A stretch of DNA of 64,000 bases from Anaeramoeba flamelloides (GCA_027625915.1 JANTQA010000047.1:13020001-13084000), one strand, 5' to 3'. Shown: positions 43,579-57,219, counted from the stretch's first letter. A program made the numbers and translations. The notes: a model not told the origin generated them from the sequence alone.

Positions 43579-45386
43579 TTTGAACTTTGAAAAAAGAAAA
43601 ATAAACGTTTTTTTTTTCGAAAAAAAGAAAAGGGTTTTGGGAAAGTGTAAAAAAAAATTAATGAAAAATCAAAAGTATTAGAACCTTTTATAGTCTTCCA
43701 AAATATTTAGGGAATTTTTATTTTTGGTTGTTTTGATACTATTAAAGCTCATTTCTAGTTAGTTAGGCTGATTGTTGTTGAATGTTGAAACTTTTTCTGT
43801 TAGTTTTTTTTTTTTGATTTTGAGTATGAAGTATTGGGAGTCTTTGGGATTGCAAGAGAAATTAATGAAAAATTCGAATTGCAGCAAATTAGATTGAGAG
43901 TTTTTGTTTTTTGTTGAGAATTTTGTGGAAATGTTTTTGCAAAGGGGAAAATAATTTTTCACTGTTCGAGTATTTTTGATACAGACAGTTCTTCAAAGAC
44001 TCTGACTCTGATCTGTTATTCTTTTCTTCAACATTAAAGACTTTTTCTTACCGTTAACTGTTGGGATTTAAAAATCTCACAACAAAAGATTTGTCAAAAT
44101 CTTGTTGTAAAGATGTGAGAATAGTTATGAATCAATTATTTGAAAATACACCCAAACAAAGAATATTTTGTGTCTCATTGTGTTAATACGAACTTCACCC
44201 AAATGGTATACAGTTAAATTCCAAGTTAGTTGTGGTTGTTTTCGAAAAAAATATTCTCTATTTCGTCGGTATAAAAATCGAAAGATTCAAAAAGAAATCA
44301 ATAAAAAAGTATTAATCAAATTGTGTTTAATGTTTTCGAAATTGGTAATTTTGGAATCGGAAACAAGATTTTTTTAAGGAACTTGTTGTTGGTAGTTTCT
44401 CAGTAGAGTCTAAAACTCTGATTTAACAAAAGTTAAATATATATATATATATATAAAAAATCCAAAAAAATAATTCAAAAATAAAGGAAATTTGTTTTTT
44501 TCTTCAAAAAAAAGAAAGTTTGTTAACTTTTTAGATCTAAAAAAAAAAAAAAGAACTTTCTTTTTTTTTTTTCATCATGATTAACAGAAAAAAAAGATTT
44601 TTTTCATCAAATTCTTGATAAATTTTCTAAAAAAGTAACTATAATTTTGTACAACAAATTTTTTTAAAAGTAATTAAAAGAAATCTGTAAAAAAAATGGA
44701 AAAAAAGTTTTGTTTTATTTATTAAAACTAAAAAAAATAATAAAAAGAATGATTTAATTTTGTAGTGGTTCCATTTCTGATTCGTACTTTTAAAATGATA
44801 AGATTTCAGAAGATGAATGATCAAACTAATATGTTCTAAAAACCTAAAATACTTTTCAAAAAAAAATTTATACTTTTTTTTTTCTTCTTGATTTAATCTA
44901 ACATCTAATCAATTACTCGATAATATTCATAAGCTATAATTAATTTTGTTAGTAAAGTCATTTTTTTTTTTTTTTGTAGTAAATTTTAAAATAGGAAGAA
45001 ATTTTTTTCAAGATTTTTAGTAATTTTCCAAAGATTTTTCTGAAATTTTTGTGAATTTTTTATAAAAAATTATCTTCAAAAGTTAGTCATTTTTTTGTTA
45101 GATACATTGTTTCATTTGATCCTTGGTTTTTAGAATTTCCTTTTTCATGATAGAACTTTGATAAATCAGTGTTGTGTGTAATAATGTGTTGTTTTCAGTC
45201 TCTTTGACCAGAAAATTTATAGGTTTTCAATATAAACTAAATTTCATAATAAATGGTCCATCTTACATTTGAATAATGAATTACTTTTATATCGTTTTGA
45301 AGTTTTTCCTCTCACAATGAAAAGTTTGCAAATAAATCATTTTTTCTCTTTTTTATTTTTTCAACAGTGTTTTGTTAAAATGGAAA
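43579..45386. other. Intergenic, no gene seen
   Basis: Divergent space upstream of the kinase gene. Contains a TA run near 44440-44454 and long A/T tracts; no supported feature. Confidence 0.4.
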
Positions 45387-45677
45387 ATGAAAATGAAAAA
45401 TTGGAAAAAAGTAAGCGATGAATTAATGAAAATTTTGGTTTCAAATGTGAAAAAGAGATTAGATTTAGTTATTCAAATGGAAGGAGAATCGATAAATAGG
45501 TTTTTTTACTTTTTTAAATTTTCTATTTTTTATGTAATGCTTCTTTCAAAATAAATGGCACAATTCTTTTTAAAAGTTTTTTTTATTTTTTTTTCTTTTA
45601 TTTTTAGACAAAAAATAAATATCTCGGGAGTATATTATGGAATATTAAAATCTAAATTTTTATATTATAATAGATAA
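45387..45677 (+). CDS. Possible small histone-fold-like protein (doubtful)
   Basis: Proposed exons 45387-45499 and 45608-45677 give a protein of about 60 residues: KVSDELMKILVSNVKKRLDL, VIQMEGESINR, then QKINISGVYYGILKSKFLYY. Joining at AAATAG|GTTTTT and TTTTTAG|A keeps frame and ends at TAA. The pattern of a long helix, a short loop with R-x-K-I, then a last helix resembles the second half of a histone fold as in CENP-X or TAF proteins. The donor is weak, no first helix is found, and a good acceptor just upstream (CAACAG at 45363-45368) hints at an unseen earlier exon. It may also be chance. Confidence 0.28.
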
Positions 45678-46355
45678 CTTCAATTATTAAAAATATTTTT
45701 ATTTAAAATTTGATTTTTAAGGGGACAATTATTATGAAAGATAGTTTATTAAAAAACATTTTATTTTGAAACAATGAAGTTACTTTAATAAATGTATTAA
45801 TTTTACAGCAGTGCCTTTTTTATTTTTTAAATTTCCCAGTATCTAAAATTTAAGGTCACCCATATAATTTTAGATAAACTATTATAAGTTTCAATTTCAG
45901 TTGGAACTGAAATTTTGCTACTCCATGAATCGATTGTCCATATTGAATAAAACTTTCTAACAAGATATTTCTGTAATAATCAGGATATTTGTAATAAAAA
46001 TTGTTGATAAAATTACACTTAGATTTGGAAAGCCATGATACATTTGAAAAAAAAAGTTTTTTTTTATTTATAAACAGAAACTTTCACATTAAAATTCATA
46101 CAAAAAATGTACAATAATCAATAATTTAATATGATAGTAACTACTTCAAGTTTTATAATTTAGAAAAGTTATTTTAATTAGGGATAATCAAATTGTAAAA
46201 TTTTTCTTTCAAAATAAAATCAATTGTTATAGAAAATTTTACTCATAATTTTTTTAAATTATTAGATTTTAAAAAACATGAAAATCAATATGAAATATTT
46301 TAGTCATCTTGTAAAATATTTTCCAAAGATCAATGAGTTTATATTTAAAATTTGT
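45678..46355. other. Intergenic, nothing recognised
   Basis: AT-rich sequence; no gene, RNA or repeat that I can support. Confidence 0.4.
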
Positions 46356-47190
46356 TTATTATTTATTAATTTATTTATTAAGAGAAAGAAATAATTATTG
46401 AAAATTCATCAAAAAGAGAGAGAGAAGATGAAAAATAATTAAAATATTAAAGTAAAACATAATATTATTATTTTCATATACAAATAGAAACAATACGGCT
46501 TCGTTGGGCATTCCATGGTTTAAAAGAATTGAGTAAAATCCTTGATTTTACTAAATTATTTCTAATTCTGGAAAACCGCTATTAGCTTTTTTTTTAATTT
46601 GAGAAATAAAAAGAAAATTTGAAAATTTTACTTATAATTTCTCAAATTTGAAAAGTTTCCATTTGATTTTCTTGAGTTTTCTATTTATTGGGAAAATCAA
46701 TATATTTTCTTTTTTGGTTTTCTTGAGTTTTCTATTTATTTGGGAAATCAATAGTTTGCCTTTGGTTTTCCGGCTTTTAAAAGAATTGAGTCAAATCTAA
46801 GATTTTTCTCTATTCTTTTGAATTATGGAAAACTGTCGTTAGGTTTTTTTGAGTTTTCTATTAAATGGATATTGAAAAATCAATAGTTTTTCGTTAGATT
46901 TTTTTGAGTTTTAGATTTATTTAAAAAGAAAATCAATAGATTTTCTTTAGGTTTTTTTTTTACTTTTTGAAATAAACCCAAAATTTATTAAAATTTTCTG
47001 TTTATTTTAAAAAGTAAAAAAAACCTAAAACACTTCAAAAAAAAAATAGAAAACTTCAAGATAACCTAGAGACTTGACCGTCCTTAACAACAAGTACTCG
47101 GAATACACGGGGCGTGCAAAAACCCGATAGAAAGATTATCGATTATATGAAAAATTCCACAATCCGTAATTAATAATTAGTATTCCACTG
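46356..47190. repeat. Dispersed repeat interrupted by cassette array 5
   Basis: The outer parts (46356-46497 and about 47098-47190) match 61160-61415 in order: the first ends caaatagaaacaatacgg, the second carries gcaaaaacccgatagaaaga and attagtattccactg. In the copy at 61 kb the two parts are continuous. Confidence 0.7.
46498..47085. repeat. Palindromic cassette array 5
   Basis: Modules: ggtttaaaagaattgagtaa and inverse, tcttgagttttctatttatt (twice), ttgggaaatcaatagtttgc, and a long palindrome centred on aatttattaaaattttctg. Inserted in a dispersed repeat. One more isolated cassette lies at about 47195-47275. Confidence 0.7.
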
Positions 47191-47279
47191 TAATTGGGTT
47201 TTTTTAATTTAAAAGAATAGTATAAAATCTATGATTTTGCTCAATTCTCTTAAAATAAAAAAACCTAGACACTACCTCT

Positions 47280-50026
47280 CAGAATGGGGAACTAGGTGCC
47301 TAAATTTATATATTTTTACTATTTTATTTATTTTTTGTTTTGACTAAAAATTGTTTATAATTTGGTGGAATCTTCAATATTGAATGGAATTTTGTCTTCA
47401 AACAAGAAAAAAATAAGCACTTTGTCATTAAAATACGTGTTTTTCTGATCCTTTTTTTGGTAGACTTGACCATTATATGTTACAATTCAAAATAAATCAT
47501 ATAAACTTTCTTCTAGTTCAAGTGGGTCGAAAAAAAAACCTATTAAATGATATTAAACTTTAATTATTATATTTTTTACTTTTTTTTATTTTGATCAAAT
47601 TTTATTTTATTACTTCCATCTCTTAATAATAATTAACATAAAAAGAAACTTTTCAGGAACCCTCAATAATCAAAGGTCAATTAATAATTTAAACTCTTTT
47701 AAACAAATTAAAAATACGAAATTTAACATGATTTAAAAATATTTTTTGGAAAATGCGAATGATAATTTTGTTACATTTATTTTACACCAAATATTAAGCT
47801 TCTACTTGGAATTAAAAATTAGAAAAGTTTCTTAATTTTATGAAAAATGAATTTTGGAATACTAAGGGAAAATTTTGGTCAATTTATTTTGCTACAAATA
47901 GTAATCATTTTTATCCAAATAAAAGAAAAAAAATCAAAACTCCAAAAATAAAAATCATGTGTGTCAAAAATTTTGAAACAAGCAGAAAAAATAAATGTAT
48001 TGATAAATTTGTTGAAATTTCACCAATAACTTTTGATCAATCAAATGTGAAGATACATCAACTTGTTGTATTTCATTTTTCTATTTAACAACCCCAACAC
48101 TAATCTTCTATCAACCATTCGAAAAAAAAATCCAGATATAGTGATACAGATTATGTAACTAGAAAAAAGGAAATTAAAACAAAACAAAAAATACAAAAAA
48201 TGAGATCGAATTTGTAAAATCACGACAAGAATAGCACAAAAATTGTAGTCACTTTTTTTCCTTAGCAACACTTTGTTTTTTTTGAAAGTGTTCCAAATTT
48301 TGAAAGGAATTAGAAGATCACAATGCAACAACTTTTAATTTAAAAGTATTTACAAGTTAAACTTTTAAAAACATGTAATTTAAACAACTTTCCAATTTTT
48401 GGTTTTCATAAAAAGAGTTTCAGGTTATTGAAAGTTTACAAATATTTTTCTTTTAGATAACTTTCAAAAATTTCAATTAAATTCAAAATGCTATCTTTTG
48501 TTAATTATTATTTTTAACCCCTTTTTTTGGCTTACAAAAGTTTGTATCAAGTATTTGAAATTTGAAAAAATATGAAAGAATATCAGAGACTGAAATCTTG
48601 CAGACTGTCAGTCTGAAAGTTCGAAAAAGTCTTGAAAGTATTTGTATGGATTGTGCTATTCTTGTCGTGATCAAATTTATTTCAAAATTGGTACCAAAGT
48701 TAGCTATTGTTATTTTTTCAACTGTTTAAACTGTTTCCAAATTTTGGGAATTTAGTTTATTTGCGAATTTGGGAAAATAATTTCTAATAATAGTAACTGT
48801 TCTTTATTACCAAATGTTTTTAAATACAAAAATTCAATTTTTTAACAACTAATCTATTTTCACAAAAAATAAAAGACAAAATTCAACACTGAGTCTGAGT
48901 ATTGATGATTCAGTTCAATTTATCTCAAAATACAAATGTTTTTTCAAAAAATTCTTTAAATTTTTTGTTAATGCAATAGATCATTTTTAATTGATAGTTT
49001 CAAAAATTAGAACTATTTGACATAACAAATTTTCAGAGACATTTGGACCATGGTGATATAAGACGAAATAAACCCACAAATAACTTACTTTAATCTCAGA
49101 CTTGTCTTTGGTTGAAGATAATCCCTTAAGGTTTTAAAATTGTAAATCAAAAAAATGAAAACACATTCCAAACAAAAAACTTTTATTTCTCGATCTTTTA
49201 TGTGATATTTGAGACAGTACCTTCTTCTTTTCTCATTTTTTTTATTAATACCAAGAATAATTACTTTGTTTCAGAGAATATTTATTGTTAATTCACAATC
49301 GATTGTACTATTAATTATTCCCAAAACCAAAAGAGTCTAAAGAAAAAAAAACTCTTCTTATCATTAGTGCCTTTAACAAAAGCTTAAATATATTTGGAAA
49401 TAAAAAACAATTCAAAATCCGAATTTAATCGTTTCAATGATCTCTACTTTCTGACAATTGAATTTGAAATTAATTATTGTGGAAAAAAAGTTTTACAATA
49501 TTTGTCATTGGAAATATTAATAGAACCAGAAAATGAAAAGTAAAATCGCTTTTGAGTTATCAAAAATAAGTTTCCAAAATTCGAACCATTATATTATTCT
49601 CCACTGAACCAACAAAATTAATAAATTGAACTATTCTTGAGAGGTTGAAATTTTTCGTTTTCTTGATTAAAAAAATTGTCAACTTTTGGACAAATTTTTA
49701 ATACAAGAACAGATACCTAACAAGCAAGGTTTGTCAAGTTCGAATTAAAAAAAAGATCATTTTTTTGAAAAAGCCATGTTGACCGTAGTCAATTATTTTT
49801 TCTTATGTTTGTTCATATTATTTTGACAAAAGGATCTCTGAAGTGCTATCAATTAAAAAATTTGTTGAACTTATTTTTCCTATTTCAGTTTTTTTCCAAA
49901 TGAACTAATAAAAAAAACAAGAGAAGGTAACGTATTTTTTCCACACTTGTTAATAAGTGTTCGTAAACAAGTAGTGAATGAGATTTGAAAAAATTTTTCA
50001 ATTTTTCAAGCAACTTTGTTGAAGAA
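47280..50026. other. Intergenic, mostly featureless
   Basis: A perfect 20-base inverted pair lies at 48220-48239 and 48651-48670. Around 49495-49690 a reversed, degraded copy of the 37899-38326 element family can be recognised. The small frames near 47840-48330 have no family resemblance that I can name. Confidence 0.45.
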
Positions 50027-53000
50027 ATGACAAAAACAAACAATAAAGAGAAGGAAAAGGCTTTTCTTGCATACCCAATGAAAAGAACAAATTCAGGTTC
50101 TCAAAATAATTTTTATTTTTTAAAAATCATTTTTGTGTTTTTATTGTTTTATCAATTCTTTTTGTTGGTTGAAATGAATGAGCAATTTCATCAAAAGAAT
50201 AACACGACCAATTTAAATCAAACACAAATCATTAAAAAACAAAAAAACTTACACGAAAGCCTTGTCAAGATCCTCTCACGGACAATCAACAAAAACAATT
50301 TACAAAATTCGTTAGGATCAAACCGACAAATCGAGGAAACTTTGGATCGAAAAAGAAAATTCACAAATATAAATAACTATGCAAGCACAGAACTGCAAGA
50401 ACCCTATCCCACAATTCCCTTCTTATGGGAGAGGGTACCTCAAATGGGGAAGATTGTCTTTGGAACAAGGTTCCTTCCAACTAAAACGCCAATTGATAGG
50501 AAGTAAAAAAATTTTTTTATTTTTTTTGAAACTTTCTTTAGTCACATCAAAACACAACCAAAAAAAAAACATAAAAACACAAAATTAAAATTAAAATGTT
50601 AACAAAAGTGTTAATTCTTGAAAGAATATTCGCCAGATTTGTTTTTGTTGGTACCCAAAATTACAAACCATAAAAAACCCCCAACTTATCACATCGCCAA
50701 AAAAAAAAAAAAAATAATAAAAAAAACTGAATTTAATCATTAAACTGTCAGAGTAATTTTAAAAAAGTCTGACAAAAAACTTTTCAACAGTATCTATAAA
50801 ACAAGATTACAAACTTCACAAAAGCTATTTTTCGGACTTTATTAAAAAACTTTTTTTCCAGACATTTTTAAAAGAACTCCACTTTAATATCCACACAACT
50901 GACTAAATTTAAAATTTTTATTTCAATTTCCGAATAATTTGTCATTCATCACAAATAGTAGAAAATTGAAAAAAGAAAAAAGAAAAACGAAAAAGGAAAA
51001 AGATCTCTACAAATCAAAACAAAAACGAATATTTTTATTTAATTTTGGCTTTCGCCCAGATCATTCCCGAACTTTTGTGGTATAAATAAAAATTTTCTAT
51101 CGTCACAATAATTCTCCAACACATTACTTGTATGAAAAAATAAAATCAAAAATTTGGAGTTAGACAAAATAAATACTTTTAGTAACCTTTCACGAATGTT
51201 AATAAAGTTTATTTACAATATAACCAACATCTCAAAACTTCAAATTCTCGGGGTTATTGTATTTATTGTTGTTAGTAGTACTACGATTTGTAAAGGTTTC
51301 GAGTCCTAGGAAAAAAAGGTTTTTTGGAGGAAAATTTTTAAAATGAATTGGAATATGAATTTTAGTTTAATTCAACTTGGAGATATTTCGTTGAATAGAT
51401 AATAACATATAGTTTTGAAAATACTGGACTTTTCGAATAAAACCGAAATTTAGAAAAAAATCACTAATGTTAAATCCTGTAGTGTCCTAGGCTTTACAGG
51501 ATTTAAAAGAATAGAGAAAAACCATGAATCGACTTAATTCTTTTAAATCCTGGAAAACTTAACGAAAGTGTCCTATGTTTTCCAGAATCCAAAAGAATAG
51601 AGTAAGATCTATATGATTTTGCTCCATTCTTTTAAATCCTGGAAAACCTAACGAAAGTGTCCGTAGAGTGCCTAGCTTTCTTTTTATTTCTCAAATTAAA
51701 AAAAAGCTAACTGCGGTTTCCCGGGATTTAAAAAAATGGAGCAAAATCATATAGATCTTACTCTATTCTTTTGTATTCTGGAAAACCTAACGAAAAGTGT
51801 TCGTAGAGTGCCGAGATTTTCTTAAGGTTTTCTGTTTTATTTGTTAAGTGTTCTAGGTTTTTTTGAGGTTTTCTATTTTATTTGTGAAGTGTTCTAGGTT
51901 TTTTTTTACTTTTTGAAATAAACAGAAAATTTTAATAAATTTTCGGTTTATTTCGAAAAGTAAAAAAAACCTAACTAAAATCTATCAATTTTCCAAATAA
52001 ATAGAATAGAAAACTCAAAAAAGCCTAACGAAAATCTATTGATTTTCCAAATAAATAGAAAACCTCAAAAAAACCTAGAACACTTAACAAATAAAACAGA
52101 AAACTCAAGAAAACCTAACTGCGGCTTTTTTTACTTTTTGAAATAATTGGGTTAAAATCAAAGATTTTACTCTATTCTTTTGAATTCTGGAAAACCTAAC
52201 AAAAAGTGTCCGTCAAAAACGCAGAACGGAAAGTGTCCTTACAGTGTCCGCAGAGTGCCGTCGAGTACCTAACGGAAAGTGTCCTAGGTTTTTTTTACTT
52301 TTTGAAATAAACCGAAAATTTATTAAATTTTCAGTTTATTACAAAAATTAAAAAAAACCGAACGAAAAATCAAATAAAAATTATTTTTTTAAATTTAAAT
52401 CAATAAATAATTCTTTAATAATCCAAATAATTAATTCCCTATTTGAAAGATATTTATTTAAATTTAAAATGCTTTTGAATCATAATAAAATAGCATATTG
52501 ACTGTGAAAAAAATTTTTTCAAATTTTTTACTAATATTGAATTTGAAAAAAATCTTAATAGAACCTGGAAAATAGGATTTTTAGACTTAAATTGTAAAAT
52601 ATCTTTCAAAATTATTATTGATCAAAGATCTCTTATTAACTAAATCATATTTATTATCAGCAAGGTTATCAAAAAGTGAAAAATTCGCAAATGCTTAATT
52701 TTTTTTGGAAAAATTTTAATCATAATAGTGTAAAATGATTTAATTTACTAAAAGGATATTTTTAACTATTTTTTTCGGTTGAGAATGAACATTATGTTCG
52801 ATTTATTTTTCACTTAATAGTGTGCTTCTTAATACATTAAATTGGTTATATTTTACCTTTTCTAAGAATATGAAGCTAAATGGTTTATCAATTAATACAG
52901 CTGTTTTAAATCTATTCTGGGATTTATGAGACACCGCAGCAACTCTTAGACTAAATTAATAATCTTAAATTTTGTTTAAATCAAAGTAATTTTAAAACAA

Positions 53001-56000
53001 TTCTGCCAGATATAGCGATTTTTCAGAGTATAAGCTATTTACAAAAAAAGTGTGGAAAATTCATTTTAAAATATCTTTATTAAACTAAATCGTCATAAAA
53101 CTACTATTAAAATATACAAAACCATTAACAACCATTTATTGGTCCTTGATAATAATTCTATTTGTTTGTTAGTATGATATTACATAGATAAAAGATATTA
53201 AAATTTCTGATCTCAATTTTATCTGATATTTTTTAGGGTGAAAATTGCTATTTATTATTTTTTTTTTGATGATCGGAAAAATTGTTTTCATAACTTGTTT
53301 AATCTCAAAAAATTCACAAATAGAAATTAAAGCATATATATGCATTTTATGGTTTAAAAAATCATTTATATTCTTTCCATCTTTCCAGTTTTTTATTGAA
53401 ATTGTTCGTATATTGATATCTCCAAAAAAAGTGCTATTTTTTTTTTCATTATTTGGAAATATTTCAACGAACATATTTTGAAATAAATACCTTATCTATT
53501 TATTCAATTAGTATTAATATTTAACTTAATTTGTTATTGTCAATTAACGAATAGCTCCACTAACAAAGAAAATTTTTATGAAATGTTGAAAAAAATTATC
53601 CTCTTTTTCGGAAATACCTTATTTTCTTTTGTTTATAGAATGTTATGGTTATATAATAGCCTATTACAAACCGTGAAATTTTATAATAGACCAACACTTT
53701 CTATTTAGAAAAAAATTTCAAATTTTAATTTTTTGAATCCAAAACTTTCTAATGATCTGCGAATGAATAAAAATTTTCAAAACTTTTTGGAGATCTTCAA
53801 TTTTTAAACACCTAAAAATCAAAGCATAAGTTTAGAAGTAATCATTAAATTGGGCTTTCATTCTTTTTTAAATTTTTATTTGAATTTTTCTATTAAAGAG
53901 AAAAAAATTTTCTCTGATTTTATCAGGTTGACATTTCTTTTATAATTGACTAGTTATCAACAATAAAATTCTATAGTATTTAATGAGAAAAACATTTTTT
54001 TTTTATTTATATTCCAGAAATAGAAAAAATGATTTCTATTTACGATAGATTCCATGATGGGTTTAGAACTGCTGTAATAGATTGTTTCCATATAACACAA
54101 AATTGAAAAAAAAAACAAATAATTTTTAACTAAAAACAAAACCAATATATATTTTGAAATTATTTATTATTTTTTTTTTTTTTTTTTAATTCCATCAAAT
54201 GAATTGAATTAACTTTAAATTGGGTTTTATTACTAAAAGCAAATGTTTGTATATTATTTACATTTTAGAAAAAAATTCAGGATTAAATTAAAATTCAATT
54301 AATTATTCGAAAATTGAAATACAACTAAGATCAAATTTCCATCCATTTGGCGACAATAAAAAAATTAATTTTAAAACAATTTAAAAAAGACGTAAAAAAA
54401 ATATATTCAAAAAATATGATCATTTAATATTGGGATCCGTAAGGTTTTAATTACTGTTAAATCCCAATTTAAAATTTTTTAATTTTACTTCAAAAGTTCG
54501 GTAATGATAAGGGTGAAGCCCAAAATTTATGTATGATAATATTCGTTTTTAATTGATTTTGTGAAAATATATCTTTTTTTCAACAACATCCATTTTAAAA
54601 AAGAGAGTAATTTTTTTGTTTTTTGAGAAAGCTATTTTAAAAAAGTGAGTACTTATTTTTTATGAAATTTTTAGAATTCAAACTTTTTGAAAGTTTTCTA
54701 TTTTACTAAAGTGAAAACTTTTTTTAAAAAAAAAGTACTTTCCTTCGTGCCCCAACCTCTGCACTGCATTTAAAGGTTGAGTACTCGCTTTATTAAAATA
54801 GAAAACTTCCAAAGGGTTTTAATTCTGAAAAAATTTTTTACTTTTTTCAAATAGAAAACTTGATAAAAGTTTTTTAAAAAAGTCCACATATTTTTAAAAC
54901 GGCTGTATGACGAAAAAAGATCTGGAATATTGAAATATTTTTTCTTCATTTTTTAATTAGAAAATGACGGTATTTAACAAGATAAATCAAATGAAATGAA
55001 TTTTTAATTTTTAATTTATCAAAAGGTTGCATTGTAGAAAACATATTTATTTTCTAAAAAGAAGTTGGTAATAAATAAAAATGCTTCCGTTGCTTATTAC
55101 TTTATCTATAAATGTTCAATTTTTTTAATATGTTTTATGGTTTTCTATTCTTTACAAATTCAAAACGATTTTTTAATTTTAATTTTTTTTTTTCATAGAA
55201 AAAAAATTGAGAAATCAATGATTAAAAAAATACAAAAAATGTATTCAATTTTGTTTTATTGTAATCTCAATTAAAATTCATTTTTATTTTTCTTGACTCA
55301 ATACAACATTTCAAACAAATTACTCATATAAAATACATGATTAAAGAAATATTTTTAAAAAATAAAAAAATATTATTTTATAATTTTTAGACGGATCTCA
55401 ATTATTGAAAAAGAGTTTATAATTGATTTCATTAATATCAATGGATCTTATTATAGAAAATAACATTTAATTTTTAATTCTTTTCAAAAATACAATAATA
55501 AAAAAATAAATAAAAAAAAAATTCATTTATTTCTTAATAATTTTATTCATAACTTTACCATTCATTGTTATAATTTTCAATCTATTTTACCTTCTAATTC
55601 CACTTAATAATTTTCATTTTTAACAATCAATAATAACAAAATATGAATACTGCTTTTCAATGATTTTCGAGCAGGTTTTCTCAACTTTTATCTCAAGATG
55701 TTCAATTTACACCCAATATGTTACAAAACTCTCAAATACTAAATAACAAAAAAATTGGATTAATTATTGATTTAACAGATAAATCTAAATATTATGATCA
55801 TACTTTTTTCACTGAGCGAAATATAATCTATCAAAAAATCATATGTGACAATGAGATGATTCCAAAGCAACAAATGTTAAAAATATTTATTTCAACTGTA
55901 AAAAAATATCTAGAGCAAAATAATGATGGGTTAATTGTGTGCCATTGCTTATATGGGTACAATATAACTGGGTTTTTTATTGTATATTTTATGGTAAAAG

Positions 56001-57219
56001 AGCTTGGTTATAATACCCTTGAGGCGATTAATTTATTCAACAGAGCAAGACAGCCAGGAATATTTAAAAAAATATATTATGAAGCATTATTTAAACAATT
56101 TGGCCAAACTTCAATACCAAGAAAATTTAAAAAGCCGATAATACCAATTTGGGGGAAAATAATGTTAAAACAAAAAAATGAGCAAATAATGAAAAAATCA
56201 AATAATGTTAAAGAATCGAGATTAGACAATGCTATCAATAAAAAGAAAAATAGTAATTTAATACAATATGAAAATGGGGAAGGGGATGAGGATAAGGATG
56301 AGAACGGGGGTGAGAATGGTGATGAAAATCGGGATGAGAATCGGGATGAGAATGGGGGTGAAGACGAAGGTAATAAAAATAAAAAGCAGCGAAGGCTTTA
56401 CTCTTTACTTGAAACTATAGGAGAAAGGGTGAATTCAAATACCGAGGAGGAATTAAAAAATATCATTTGTAAATGGTTTAATTATAAAGAAAAAAATAAA
56501 TTTCTTGGTACAATCCCTGTGCCGTTGACAAAGTCAAATGCCAAAACCTTGACCGAGCACCAATATTATGTCACGTGGAATGCCCTGGGGGATCGGTGTA
56601 TGCTATTGATCTTAAATGAAAAATGTTATTTAATTGGCAAAAATTTCAAATTTTATAAAGTTTCGGCAAAGTTTCCAAAAATAAACAAAACAATTATGGA
56701 TGGAGAGTTAGTAGCAGAGCCAATAGCATCGAGTAAAAGCAATAATTCGGTTTTGATTGGTAAAACATCAAAAAAAATGAAATATATTTTTTTAGTTTTT
56801 GATGCCCTATTTTATAACGGGAAGCCATATTTTCAAAAAAATTTAGGCGAAAGGCTTGGTGTTGTAAAGCATTTGATTAATTTCCAGAAAAATCATTTAT
56901 CAAAATCGAACCTACAGCAATATTTAAACGATCCTTTTCAAATGAAATTCAAAGATATCTATGAATTGAAGCATGCGAAAACTATTTTAAACCAACTACA
57001 ACCAAACATTGCCCATCCAAATAATGGCCTGATTTTTACACCAGTTAACCAGCCGTATATATTCCATAATTCAAATTCATTATTGAAATGGATCCCATTC
57101 AAAGAACAAAAAATACTATTTTTAATTAAAAATTTTAAAAATTCAAATCGAAAAACTGCAGGGCTATTTGTTTTAAACAAAACCAGTGATAATGATTTTA
57201 GCGGTAACGGTGATGAAGG

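Larger units (their letters stand above)
50503..55674 (+). other. 5.2 kb intron of the capping-enzyme homologue
   Basis: Contains a short LINE-like reverse-transcriptase scrap (51040-51100), cassette array 6 (51475-52370), a minus-strand frame of about 100 codons (53474-53169) with vague resemblance to the end of a BTB domain, and an inverted repeat (about 54640-54865). No firm nested gene. Confidence 0.7.
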
